From positions 20,575 through 84,574 of the forward strand of contig JBBDRW010000157.1 of the NCBI GenBank assembly GCA_040905265.1: a DNA stretch of 64,000 nt, written 5' to 3'. Source of the DNA: JBBDRW01 sp040905265 (GTDB taxonomy: Bacteria; Bacteroidota; Rhodothermia; Balneolales; Balneolaceae). Shown one piece after another: positions 1-7,359 of this stretch (position 1 is the first letter of the stretch; the number at the start of each line of letters is the position of its first letter). Under the pieces are notes generated by a model. It had not been told where the DNA came from and ran no database searches. It saw nothing but the letters and a program-made list of their open reading frames with translations. The position numbers and the translations under genes were made by a program.

Positions 1-1
1 G

Positions 2-283
2 TTACTTGAGCCGGTCCTGAACAAGATAAAACTGTCCGGGGCTCAGATACCGCAGCAACAGTTGATTCAACTCTCCTCCATGGCTCACCAGATGCTCTTC
101 TATCGGCTGGTGTACAACCTGGCTGTTAAGGCCGGGATAGGAGACCTGAGCGAATTGATTAGTGAGGACGATATCGAGGAGCTGCAAACGTCCCTTTCAA
201 ATCAGTTGCAGATTGTAAACCGGGATGACGCGGAAGGAGCGGCGGGAACTCAGAAGCCTGGGCCTGAACAGCCTGGAACGTAG
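2..283 (+). CDS. 3' end of an unrecognised protein (partial)
   Basis: An open frame enters from the left edge and stops at 281-283, giving the last 93 residues of a protein whose start lies outside the window. The visible part is mostly helical and polar. It has an acidic stretch around EDDIEEL, then a glycine/proline-rich tail that looks disordered. I do not recognise a family. It converges on the TPR gene that ends at 308, 24 bases away, with no obvious terminator hairpin between them. An internal ATG at 62 could be read as a start, but the frame is open up to the edge, so truncation by the window is more likely. Confidence 0.5.
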   Translation, partial: LLEPVLNKIKLSGAQIPQQQLIQLSSMAHQMLFYRLVYNLAVKAGIGDLSELISEDDIEELQTSLSNQLQIVNRDDAEGAAGTQKPGPEQPGT

Positions 284-307
284 ATGTTCCCGGTGTTTCA
301 GATCCGG

Positions 308-850
308 TTACTCTTCGAGCTGTTTTTGTACATACTCATTATCCGGAGCCATTTTAAGTGCCTGCTCATAGTATGACTGTGCTTTTTGGTCATGCCCTCC
401 TTTCTTCATAAGGTCACCCATCAATATCCAGTTTTCCACATCACGGGGATCTGTTTTGATACGATCCAGCAGGTACTCAATGGCTCCTTTTCCATCTCCT
501 GTTAACAGTTTGAACAGGACCAGATTCCGATGGGCAGAGGACAGGTCTGCCAGCTTGATCGCCTTTATCAGGTCTTCCCCTGCTTCCTCAAATTTTTCAA
601 GGTTGAGCAAGGCATACCCGCGCAGATTGTAGAGCCTCCCGCTCTCGGGATCTTTTTCGATCGCTTCGTTGAGTGATGATATGCTTGGTTCCCATTGATT
701 TAATTTCTGCATCACTTCCGCCTCCAGGATAAATCCGTCGGCAGACTCCGGGTTCATCTTTTGCAGCTCTCTGGAGATATCCAGACTTTTATCGAGATCC
801 TTTTCGTGAAGTAATTCATACCCTTTCTTGAACTTTTCTTCAAAACTCAT
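308..850 (-). CDS. TPR-repeat protein
   Basis: 180 residues that read as about five tandem tetratricopeptide-like helical hairpins, with small and aromatic residues at TPR-like spacing (for example the segment SGRLYNLRGYALLNLEKFEE near residues 75-94 and a final unit near 145-175). There is no signal peptide or membrane segment, so it is probably cytoplasmic and acts as a protein-interaction scaffold; the partner is unknown. It is the last gene of the minus-strand run dnaA-folB-folK-dNK-DUF4834-TPR and starts 7 bases after the preceding stop, so it is probably co-transcribed. The TPR call is confident; a specific function cannot be given. Confidence 0.75.
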   Translation of the reverse strand: MSFEEKFKKGYELLHEKDLDKSLDISRELQKMNPESADGFILEAEVMQKLNQWEPSISSLNEAIEKDPESGRLYNLRGYALLNLEKFEEAGEDLIKAIKLADLSSAHRNLVLFKLLTGDGKGAIEYLLDRIKTDPRDVENWILMGDLMKKGGHDQKAQSYYEQALKMAPDNEYVQKQLEE

Positions 851-857
851 GGTAGAT

Positions 858-1076
858 CTAGGATTCTTTGTCTTCGGTTATGTCTTCGTATTCAGCTTCT
901 TCAATGTGATCGAGATTCTGTTTCTTTTCAGTCTGGGAATGGTTTTCACCGTTCCCGGGAAAACGGCCTGAATGAAATGTAAAGAAGGGATTTTTCCGGC
1001 GTTTAGACGGTCTCTGCCCACTGATTAATTTGTATAGCAGCCAGATAAAGAGGGCTATAAAGAGCCAGCGTATCAT
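858..1076 (-). CDS. small single-pass membrane protein (DUF4834-like)
   Basis: 72 residues. One hydrophobic helix lies at residues 3-19 (IRWLFIALFIWLLYKLIS), followed by a basic stretch (RPSKRRK) and an acidic cytoplasmic-type tail ending in many Asp/Glu. This layout matches the DUF4834 family of short Bacteroidota-type membrane proteins, whose role is unknown. The start codon overlaps the stop of the upstream kinase gene by four bases (ATGA at 1073-1076), so translational coupling is likely. The call as a real gene rests on the overlap and the clean helix-basic-acidic layout. The family name is a recollection of architecture, not a search result. Confidence 0.6.
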   Translation of the reverse strand: MIRWLFIALFIWLLYKLISGQRPSKRRKNPFFTFHSGRFPGNGENHSQTEKKQNLDHIEEAEYEDITEDKES

Positions 1077-1720
1077 TCGTCAGGAATTATATGGATGTGA
1101 GTATTGCTTCGAATTGGTTGATCAAAAATCTGTTCCTCAATATACGACAGATGTTCGGGATTTTGTATAAAATCAATCTCAGTCGCATTGATGATTATCA
1201 ATGGTGTCTTGTTGTAGTGATAAAAGAAATGGTTATAAGCACTGTTCAGTTCCTGCAGATACTCTTCAGACATCTCTTGTTCAAAATCCCGGCCACGTTC
1301 GAGTATGTTTTTCATCAGCCGCTCTACACTGGATTGAAGAAAAATCACAAGGTCCGGTTTCACTGCAATAGCGGTCATCACCTGGTAAATCGTATCGTAT
1401 AGTGCGAGTTCGTCATCATCGAGGTTGAGCCGGGCAAAAATCCTGTCTTTCTCAAAAATATAGTCGGTGATGATGAAATCATGAAACAGATCCGGGGTCG
1501 ACATCACCTGCTGTTGCTTGAATCTGCTGGCAAGAAAAGCCAGCTGCGTCTGAAATGCATAACGGTCCCGGTTCTGATAAAATTTTGGCAGAAAGGGATT
1601 CTCTTCGAACTGTTCCAGAATCAATCGGGCATTTCGCCGTTCTGCAAGCAGTTCTGCCAGGGTTGTCTTGCCGGCGCCAATGACCCCCTCTATTGCAATG
1701 TAGTTGAACCGGTTGGACAT
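1073..1720 (-). CDS. deoxynucleoside kinase
   Basis: 215 residues of the dNK/thymidine-kinase-2-like family, which phosphorylates deoxynucleosides (salvage of dA, dG or dC) using ATP. The P-loop GVIGAGKTT is at residues 12-20, right after the first beta strand (YIAIEG). Further on are the glutamine/arginine-rich helix QTQLAFLASRFKQQ, the DYIFEKD segment in place of the usual ERS-type motif, and a lid arginine region (ERGRDFEQE). Length fits the family. It lies 2 bases from folK and overlaps the next small membrane gene by four bases, so it belongs to the dnaA-fol operon. Substrate choice among deoxynucleosides cannot be read from sequence alone. Confidence 0.85.
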   Translation of the reverse strand: MSNRFNYIAIEGVIGAGKTTLAELLAERRNARLILEQFEENPFLPKFYQNRDRYAFQTQLAFLASRFKQQQVMSTPDLFHDFIITDYIFEKDRIFARLNLDDDELALYDTIYQVMTAIAVKPDLVIFLQSSVERLMKNILERGRDFEQEMSEEYLQELNSAYNHFFYHYNKTPLIIINATEIDFIQNPEHLSYIEEQIFDQPIRSNTHIHIIPDE

Positions 1721-1722
1721 GG

Positions 1723-2211
1723 TTACCAGGTGAAGTCCGTTTTAAAGATGTCGATATCCGGTGCCTTACGAATCAATTCTGTAACAGGAGTGCCGGAAAC
1801 CGGGTCTGTATGCCCGGGGAGTATCTCTTCCATGGGCAGAAGTACAAACTTACGGTTGTGATATTCAGGATGTGGAATAATAAGGGTATCGCTATGAATC
1901 ACCAAGTCATTGTAGAAGATGAGATCGAGGTCAAGGGTACGGGGCCCCCATCGCTGCCGCTCTTCACTTCTCCCCTGAGTCTGTTCAAAAATCTGAAGCT
2001 CGGAAAGTAACTGACCCGGACGTTTCCAGGTCTCAATCAGTGCAACGGCATTCAAAAACCTGTATTTTGAAGGCCCGACCGGTTCAGATTCCCACACAGA
2101 GGATTTCCGGACCGGATCATCCGATATTGACTGTAGAAATTTTCCAGCGTTGCGAAGATACTCTGCCCTGTCTCCGAGATTTGAACCGGCAGCTATTACG
2201 GCCTTTGCCAT
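1723..2211 (-). CDS. folK: 2-amino-4-hydroxy-6-hydroxymethyldihydropteridine pyrophosphokinase (HPPK)
   Basis: 162 residues. HPPK transfers pyrophosphate from ATP to 6-hydroxymethyl-dihydropterin, the step before dihydropteroate synthase in folate synthesis. Recognised by the N-terminal AGSNLGDR motif (residues 8-15), the KSSVWESEPVG segment, and the diagnostic stretch RWGPRTLDLDLIFYND, which carries the Asp pair that binds two magnesium ions, followed by IPHPEYHNRKFVLLPM. Length is normal. The gene overlaps the end of folB by 16 bases, so the two folate enzymes acting in sequence are translationally coupled. Confidence 0.95.
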   Translation of the reverse strand: MAKAVIAAGSNLGDRAEYLRNAGKFLQSISDDPVRKSSVWESEPVGPSKYRFLNAVALIETWKRPGQLLSELQIFEQTQGRSEERQRWGPRTLDLDLIFYNDLVIHSDTLIIPHPEYHNRKFVLLPMEEILPGHTDPVSGTPVTELIRKAPDIDIFKTDFTW

Positions 2212-2558
2212 TCCATCCTGATTTCAGAATATGCAGTAGGTTGTTGAAGCGGCGGATCCAATTTTCGGAGCGCCAGCTCCATATGAGTAACGGTGGGAAA
2301 ACGTTCGAAGAGCCGGTCTCCGATCTTCAAGCAGAGAGATTCGATCAATTTTTGTGAAGGCCCCTGCATGACTTGCCGGGCGACCTCCTCCACAGTTTCG
2401 TAGTTGCAAGTCAGGGAGAGGTCATCGGTGATTGCAGCAGGCCGAAAGTCTGCTCTCAGGATTACATCGAGTTCGAACTTGTTCCCATCACTCTGCTCCG
2501 ACTCATAGTAGCCGTGATTTCCATGCAGCTGTACCGACTTGATCGTGAGAGTATCCAC
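2196..2558 (-). CDS. folB: dihydroneopterin aldolase
   Basis: 120 residues of the FolB family, which cleaves dihydroneopterin to 6-hydroxymethyl-dihydropterin and glycolaldehyde. The beginning DTLTIKSVQLHGNHGYYE carries the conserved G-x-H-G-x-x-x-x-E pocket. NYETVEEVARQVM and the central SLCLKIGDRLFERFP helix are typical, as is the later MELALRKLDPP segment with a family-type lysine. It lies directly downstream of dnaA on the same strand (36 bases) and overlaps folK. Together with folK this forms a compact folate pair. Confidence 0.93.
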   Translation of the reverse strand: MDTLTIKSVQLHGNHGYYESEQSDGNKFELDVILRADFRPAAITDDLSLTCNYETVEEVARQVMQGPSQKLIESLCLKIGDRLFERFPTVTHMELALRKLDPPLQQPTAYSEIRMEWQRP

Positions 2559-2594
2559 TCGTGCAGTATCTGATTTGGTGCCTGAATGGGCACT

Positions 2595-4064
2595 CTATAG
2601 GGTTGCTACCTCGATCTTCTGTTCGAGTTCGTTGAGTATCCGCTTGTATTTCGGGCTGGTGGAGAGCCTCTCCTCAATGGTAGTAATAGCGTGAATGACA
2701 GTTGAATGATCCCGGCCGCCGAAGTGTAGCCCGATCGTTTTCAGGCTCGATTTGGTAAACTTTTTGGACAGGAACATCGCGATTTGACGCGCTTCGACAA
2801 TCTCCTGCTTGCGGGTTTTCTCCCGAACTTTATTTGGGTCAATTCCGAAATATTCGCACACGTAGTTCTGAATCGATTCAATCGAAATCTGTGCGTTTGA
2901 ATGTTTGACCATATCCTTCAGGATCATTTTGGCAAGAGAGAGGTCAATCTCGTCCACATGCTTCAGAGAGGCAGTTGCCAGGAGTTTAATAATTGCTCCT
3001 TCAAGATCCCGAACGTTGGATTTAAAGTTATGGGCGATGAATTCGATGATCTCCGGATCGAGTTGAATCCCGTTATCGTTGGCCTTCCGCTCAAGGATGG
3101 CGTATCTGGTTTCATATTCGGGGATCTGCAAGTCGGCACTCAAACCCCAGCTGAAACGGGAGATAAGTCTCTCTTCAATGTCCGGGATATCCTTCGGGGC
3201 ACGGTCACTACTCAGTATAATCTGCTTGCCGTCCTGATGAAGGGAGTTGAAAATATGGAAGAACTCCTCCTGGGTTTTCTCTTTTCCGCTGAAGAACTGA
3301 ATATCATCAACGATCAGGACATCGATGTTTCGATAAAACATCGTGAATTCACTTGCCCGGTTATTCCGGATGGCTTGTACAAATTCATTTGTAAAGGATT
3401 CGGAGGAGGCATAGAGAACAGAGAGTTCATCTCCGAACTCTTGCTTGATCTTGTTTCCGATACTCTGAATCAGGTGCGTTTTGCCGAGCCCGGTTGTACC
3501 GTAGATGAAAAAAGGATTAAACGAGTTTTTTCCGGGTTTTTCGGCAATTGCCATCGCTGCAGACCTTGCCAGCCGGTTACAGTCTCCTTCAATGAATCGC
3601 TCGAAGACATAACTGTTGTTCAGGTTCGAATCGATTTTGGTTTTTCGGATCCCTGGGATGACAAACGGGTTTTCAATCTGGCCGGGATGATATTCGCTAT
3701 ACGTGTTCATCTCCTGCGGCCTGCTTGGCGGCATCGGTTGCTGTGGCAGCCGTACAGCACGGTTATCTTCCACGTTATCCGATTTTTCAACAAGGATGGA
3801 GTACTCAAGTTTTCCTTCATCACCCAATACCTTGGCGATGGTTGAGCGTAGCATACCATAGTAGTGCTCTTCCAGCCATTCGTACCAGAATTGACTTGGG
3901 ACCTGTACCGTCAGTGTCCCGTTATCAAGTTTGACCGGTTTAATCGGCTCAAACCATGACTTGTACTTCTGATAGCTGATATTATCCTGAATAATGCCCA
4001 GGCAGTCATTCCAGGCTTTGTCAGCAGTTAGCGTATTCAACGTATTGCTGCCTCCATATTGCAC
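2595..4064 (-). CDS. dnaA: chromosomal replication initiator DnaA
   Basis: 489 residues with the full DnaA layout. Domain I (about 15-80) binds helicase and partner proteins; domain II is a proline-rich linker (about 100-140). Domain III is AAA+ with Walker A GTTGLGKTH at 189-197 and Walker B LIVDDIQFF near 250-258, followed by sensor motifs. Domain IV is the helix-turn-helix with the DnaA-box signature GGRDHSTV at 449-456. It binds ATP and TTATCCACA boxes to open the origin. The 374 bases directly upstream contain three perfect boxes, so the gene probably sits beside oriC and may be autoregulated. The first Walker A residues are GTTG rather than the more common GGVG. Confidence 0.98.
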   Translation of the reverse strand: MQYGGSNTLNTLTADKAWNDCLGIIQDNISYQKYKSWFEPIKPVKLDNGTLTVQVPSQFWYEWLEEHYYGMLRSTIAKVLGDEGKLEYSILVEKSDNVEDNRAVRLPQQPMPPSRPQEMNTYSEYHPGQIENPFVIPGIRKTKIDSNLNNSYVFERFIEGDCNRLARSAAMAIAEKPGKNSFNPFFIYGTTGLGKTHLIQSIGNKIKQEFGDELSVLYASSESFTNEFVQAIRNNRASEFTMFYRNIDVLIVDDIQFFSGKEKTQEEFFHIFNSLHQDGKQIILSSDRAPKDIPDIEERLISRFSWGLSADLQIPEYETRYAILERKANDNGIQLDPEIIEFIAHNFKSNVRDLEGAIIKLLATASLKHVDEIDLSLAKMILKDMVKHSNAQISIESIQNYVCEYFGIDPNKVREKTRKQEIVEARQIAMFLSKKFTKSSLKTIGLHFGGRDHSTVIHAITTIEERLSTSPKYKRILNELEQKIEVATL

Positions 4065-4438
4065 ATTTGTTCAGACCGTAATTTCCTTCAGTTATCCACA
4101 CACAGAATAGTATAGCGGGTGTGTTGTTGCAAGGAAAATGATAATTTATCTTTCGGATGTCAAAAAAATATTCTGATGGATTTGAAAAGTTATCCACATT
4201 TCAATGATAAGCATAAGACATTGTAGCTCAATAGAATACAGATTTTTCTAAATCCTTCTTGATTTTGACTTGACACGGTTCAGGGTACCTCTGGTGCAGA
4301 TATTAACAAGTGTCGGTTACCAGGTACCCGGTATTAATTTTTTTCCCACAAGTTATCCACAATTTCATACATATATGAAATGGGGGGTGAAGATGGCTGA
4401 TATTACGTCAGTTACTCTACAGGAAAGTGAACCAGGGA
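4065..4438. other. candidate replication origin (oriC) with three DnaA boxes
   Basis: The 374-base gap between dnaA and prmC contains the perfect 9-mer TTATCCACA at 4092-4100, 4190-4198 and 4353-4361, all in the same orientation. Between the first two boxes the DNA is AT-rich (about 4135-4190, with runs of A and T), a plausible unwinding element, and another T-rich tract lies just before the third box (4337-4346). No protein-coding frame with family resemblance is present. The sequence shows the boxes directly; calling this the origin follows from the usual dnaA-adjacent oriC architecture and is not proven. The dnaA promoter must also lie here. Confidence 0.75.
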
Positions 4439-5329
4439 TTACGGCTGTTTCAGGGCTTCAACAAACCTTCCTGTCTGGCTGTAATCCTGGTGAATCCGGG
4501 CTGTTGAAAACGTCTGGCCGGCGATTCGGTGTACTTGGTCGATGTGACGCGGGTTACACTCCAGAAACAGTTTACCGCCCGGCCGGAGAGCAGCTGATGC
4601 AATGGCGATCAGATGTGTGTACAAACGGATTGGATTCTCTTCAAAGAGCGCCAGTTCAGGTTCATATTGAACGACCTGCGGTTCAAGCGAATCTCTCTCG
4701 TCCGGTTCGATATACGGGGGATTCGATATGATCAGATCATAACTCTTTTCAGGCAGGTCACCGGCAGCGGTTATATCAAAAAGATCCATCAGAAAAAATG
4801 TGACGTCCGTTTCATTCCTGAGAGCATTTTCTCTGGCCAGCTCAAGTGCCTGTTCAGATATGTCAAGGCCACTGCACTTCCAGGCAGGGCGCTCTTTTGA
4901 GATAGAGATCGGGATACAGCCAGATCCGGTTCCTATATCCAGAAGAGTGAGCGGAGACTTCTCTTCGGATCCAGCAGAGTGAAGCAGTAATTCGACAAGT
5001 TGTTCGGTTTCCGGCCTCGGAATCAACACCCGGCTGTCTACCGCGATAGTACACTGCATGAAGTCAGTCGATCCGAGAATGTACTGCAGTGGTTCCTGGT
5101 CAGCCCGGCGTTTTACAAGTGGGCGTAACAATTCCAACTCACTTTCAGAGAGTGGCCGGTCGTATTTCAGATAGAGATCCAGCCGTCTGACCTCCAGTAC
5201 GGCAGAGAGGAGCCACTCGATGCTTAATCTGGGATTGGCTACACCCTTCTTTTGAAAGAAGGCGGTACACCACTCCAGCATGGAGAGGACCGTCCACTCG
5301 TCAGGCGGCTTGGTGTGAGAATTTGGCAC
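4439..5329 (-). CDS. prmC: peptide chain release factor N5-glutamine methyltransferase
   Basis: 296 residues. PrmC (HemK) methylates the glutamine of the GGQ motif in release factors RF1 and RF2 using S-adenosylmethionine. The N-terminal helical domain (about 10-90) binds the release factor. The catalytic Rossmann domain has motif I LDIGTGSGC at 130-138 and the diagnostic NPPY at 203-206; VDSRVLIPRPETEQL (97-111) is also characteristic. Length is normal. It is preceded 11 bases upstream by an unrecognised 128-residue gene and probably shares its promoter; downstream is the origin region rather than another gene of the operon. Confidence 0.95.
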   Translation of the reverse strand: MPNSHTKPPDEWTVLSMLEWCTAFFQKKGVANPRLSIEWLLSAVLEVRRLDLYLKYDRPLSESELELLRPLVKRRADQEPLQYILGSTDFMQCTIAVDSRVLIPRPETEQLVELLLHSAGSEEKSPLTLLDIGTGSGCIPISISKERPAWKCSGLDISEQALELARENALRNETDVTFFLMDLFDITAAGDLPEKSYDLIISNPPYIEPDERDSLEPQVVQYEPELALFEENPIRLYTHLIAIASAALRPGGKLFLECNPRHIDQVHRIAGQTFSTARIHQDYSQTGRFVEALKQP

Positions 5330-5340
5330 TAGTGATCAGT

Positions 5341-5727
5341 TCAGGACTCTTCCTCTTTCTGTTCTGCAACTTCTTCCTGTAGTGAGAGGCCAAATCGTTT
5401 TGCAAAGTCCATGACAAAATCGATAACATCCGTTTCAATGTTCTTGTCTTCAGACAGTGAGCTGCCCCGGAATCCCATTCTCCCACCGGCTTTTTTCAGT
5501 TCAATGCGGTTCTGCTTGTCCTTGCACTCAATTACACAGACTAGTGTGATCGTTGCATTGATCTGTTTTTCATACTCTTCGTAAACGGCAACATGAACTT
5601 CATCTTTATTTGCCGAAGATTCGTATTTATACAGATATTTTGGTTCCAGGCTTTCAAACAGTTTGGGAGCCATGCGGCGCAGCGTATCATTCGGGCCATA
5701 AAGCAAGTACTTGGTAAGTGTACTCAT
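5341..5727 (-). CDS. conserved-looking small cytoplasmic protein, unrecognised
   Basis: 128 residues, no signal peptide or membrane helix. The sequence alternates beta-strand-like segments (DEVHVAVYEEYEKQINATITLVCVIE) with a basic segment (KKAGGRMGFRG) and a helical, strongly acidic C-terminus (EEVAEQKEEES). The beta-rich core might be a small ligand-binding fold, but I do not recognise a family. It lies 11 bases upstream of prmC in the same direction, so it is probably the first gene of a two-gene unit. A repeat element lies 76 bases upstream of its start, within or near its promoter region. Confidence 0.55.
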   Translation of the reverse strand: MSTLTKYLLYGPNDTLRRMAPKLFESLEPKYLYKYESSANKDEVHVAVYEEYEKQINATITLVCVIECKDKQNRIELKKAGGRMGFRGSSLSEDKNIETDVIDFVMDFAKRFGLSLQEEVAEQKEEES

Positions 5728-5803
5728 AGATCTATAAGCAGTTTATTACATGGTATGGTTCATTCCGCCTGTTGTGTGACGGCGATAATGGAGCCTTCCA
5801 ATG

Positions 5804-5944
5804 GGAGCCTTTGCAAAACTGTCTTTTTGCTCAATATCTTCGTAATCGGGATTTTAAAATCCTCACATATGTTCAATATGCTGCGGTTTTTAAAATCCCT
5901 CTAGCCTCGATCTTGACCAAAAATCCTGGTTTTTCAAAGGCTCC
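5804..5944. repeat. MITE-like interspersed repeat, full copy 1
   Basis: A 141-bp element starting GGAGCCTTTGCAAAAC and ending GTTTTTCAAAGGCTCC. The ends are inverted repeats that match at 15 of 16 positions (extending one more G/C pair outward). The interior has the perfect palindrome GGATTTTAAAATCC and a second TTTTAAAATCCC. No protein is encoded. By eye, the copy at 22495-22634 differs by six substitutions and one deleted T. It lies in the 458-base gap (5728-6185) between divergent genes, so it may affect both promoters; the rest of that gap is AT-rich with no gene seen. Confidence 0.85.
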
Positions 5945-6185
5945 CAAGAGTCAGCAGGAATAAAAAGCTAAATCCAACAATAAGCAAATCAGCAATTTCT
6001 CCTGTATATCAGGCTTTGATTCAGAAATTTTTGTCAATATGCAATGGATTCATGTTGTTTTTCGTTTACTTGAACGTAATAGCGTATGGTTGAGACGACA
6101 CCAGGTATCGCCGGGAGTCTTTCTGCCGCAGAAGATTGCAATGAAAATCCTCTCGATATCCAAACGACTAAATAAATATAAGATT

Positions 6186-7055
6186 ATGAAGGTACGATAC
6201 AGATCGGTTTTTTGGGGTGTTTTGACCCTGCTTCTGCCATTCCTGTTAACGGATACTCTCTATGCACAAATTCAGGAACCGGAGGTTGTGGAGATCGAAA
6301 GTGCGCGAACCCCGCTGTCTGAAGGGTACAAGAGTGGTATAGGATTCAATACGGTAATCAATAATTTCGGTTTTGGTGTTGGGGTCGAGTTCAGGCGTGT
6401 CTTGTCATCCAGACTGGAAGGGTTCGGTACATTGCGGTTGACCGGGCTGCGGGATGTGCGGGAACAGACATTCACGGATATTTTTTTCGGACAACAGACA
6501 ATCCCTAACAAATACCAGAGAGCGTTTGCCTTTCCGCTTACATTCGGGGTTCGACAACGTCTTTTCGCAGATCGGGTTCAGGATGATTTCCGTTTTTATG
6601 CCAGTCTGGCTGCCGGCCCGGTATTGACCTATTCCTACCCATATTTTAATGACAGCAATGAGAACGGGTTCCGCGAAAATGATGAGATCTATAGATGGTT
6701 TGGATATTTTGAAGAGACGAACGATGTTTTTACCGGTATGGGAAGTGGTGACTGGCATCTCGGACTGGCAGGAGAGTTTAAAATCAGCCTGGATGTCGGG
6801 GATAATTTTTCAAGGTTGACCTCGATACAGTTCGGGTATCTGTTCTACTATTTTAACGACGGAGTTCAAATGATGCAGCCGAATCAGCCGGTCACCAGAA
6901 GGCCTACGACTGAAGACCCGATTCCGTTTGAACGTCGGCCGGAGGGGTGCGGACCTCTTGGTTCTGACTGTGAACTGGTAACGGAAACTTTCTTCTCGCC
7001 ACAAACGTTTTTCGGCACTCCGCAAATCAGCCTCGTCTTCGGCAGAATGTGGTAA
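6186..7055 (+). CDS. predicted outer-membrane beta-barrel protein
   Basis: 289 residues from the ATG at 6186, chosen because it opens a classical signal peptide (MKVRYRSVFWGVLTLLLPFL, cleavage expected after LYA). An upstream in-frame ATG at 6039 would bury this signal behind 49 residues. The mature protein alternates short beta strands with aromatic and glycine residues (GIGFNTVINNFGFGVGVEFR; FRFYASLAAGP; LTSIQFGYLFYYF), typical of small outer-membrane barrels. A loop near residues 160-170 (NDSNENGFRENDE) is acidic and could bind calcium. The last strand ends QISLVFGRMW, an aromatic C-terminus as expected for barrel insertion. Specific role unknown. Confidence 0.7.
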   Translation: MKVRYRSVFWGVLTLLLPFLLTDTLYAQIQEPEVVEIESARTPLSEGYKSGIGFNTVINNFGFGVGVEFRRVLSSRLEGFGTLRLTGLRDVREQTFTDIFFGQQTIPNKYQRAFAFPLTFGVRQRLFADRVQDDFRFYASLAAGPVLTYSYPYFNDSNENGFRENDEIYRWFGYFEETNDVFTGMGSGDWHLGLAGEFKISLDVGDNFSRLTSIQFGYLFYYFNDGVQMMQPNQPVTRRPTTEDPIPFERRPEGCGPLGSDCELVTETFFSPQTFFGTPQISLVFGRMW

Positions 7056-7155
7056 CGTATCGTTCGCAGTAAAATCTGAATCCTGGTCTGTCAAAGGTTT
7101 AAGCCGGGAGTCTGCATTTCGCTTTATTCATATCCGAATTCGTGGTACTTTCCAT

Positions 7156-7321
7156 GGCGCCTTTGTATAACCGTTCATTAGAACCGGTTCGCCTCCATCT
7201 GGAGCCTTTGAGTCCGCCCATCGGCGGACTGTTCAAGCTCAAGGCCAGCTGGCGGATGCTTCGGATATCGATCTGTTATGGCCTGTATCCGGCACAGCAT
7301 CCTCCGTTTTTCAAGGGCACC
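7156..7321. repeat. diverged repeat region with mini-palindrome upstream of enolase
   Basis: Within the 304-base gap 7056-7359 lies GGAGCCTTTG at 7201-7210, followed by a hairpin (AGTCCGCC / GGCGGACT, 7211-7230) and a closing half-match CTCAAGGCC ending at 7246. Outer, weaker end-like sequences are GGCGCCTTTG at 7156-7165 and TTTTTCAAGGGCACC at 7307-7321. The ends resemble the terminal repeats of the 141-bp element at 5804 and 22495, but the interior does not. I read it as decayed or nested copies. The enolase promoter should also lie in this gap; I cannot place it. Confidence 0.35.
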
Positions 7322-7359
7322 TTTATGTTGAACTTTTATGCTAACAAAATTAGATAGAT

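Noticed and set aside
2901..3845. A 314-codon plus-strand frame opposite dnaA
   Set aside because: dnaA is complete with all domains on the other strand; this frame is a shadow.
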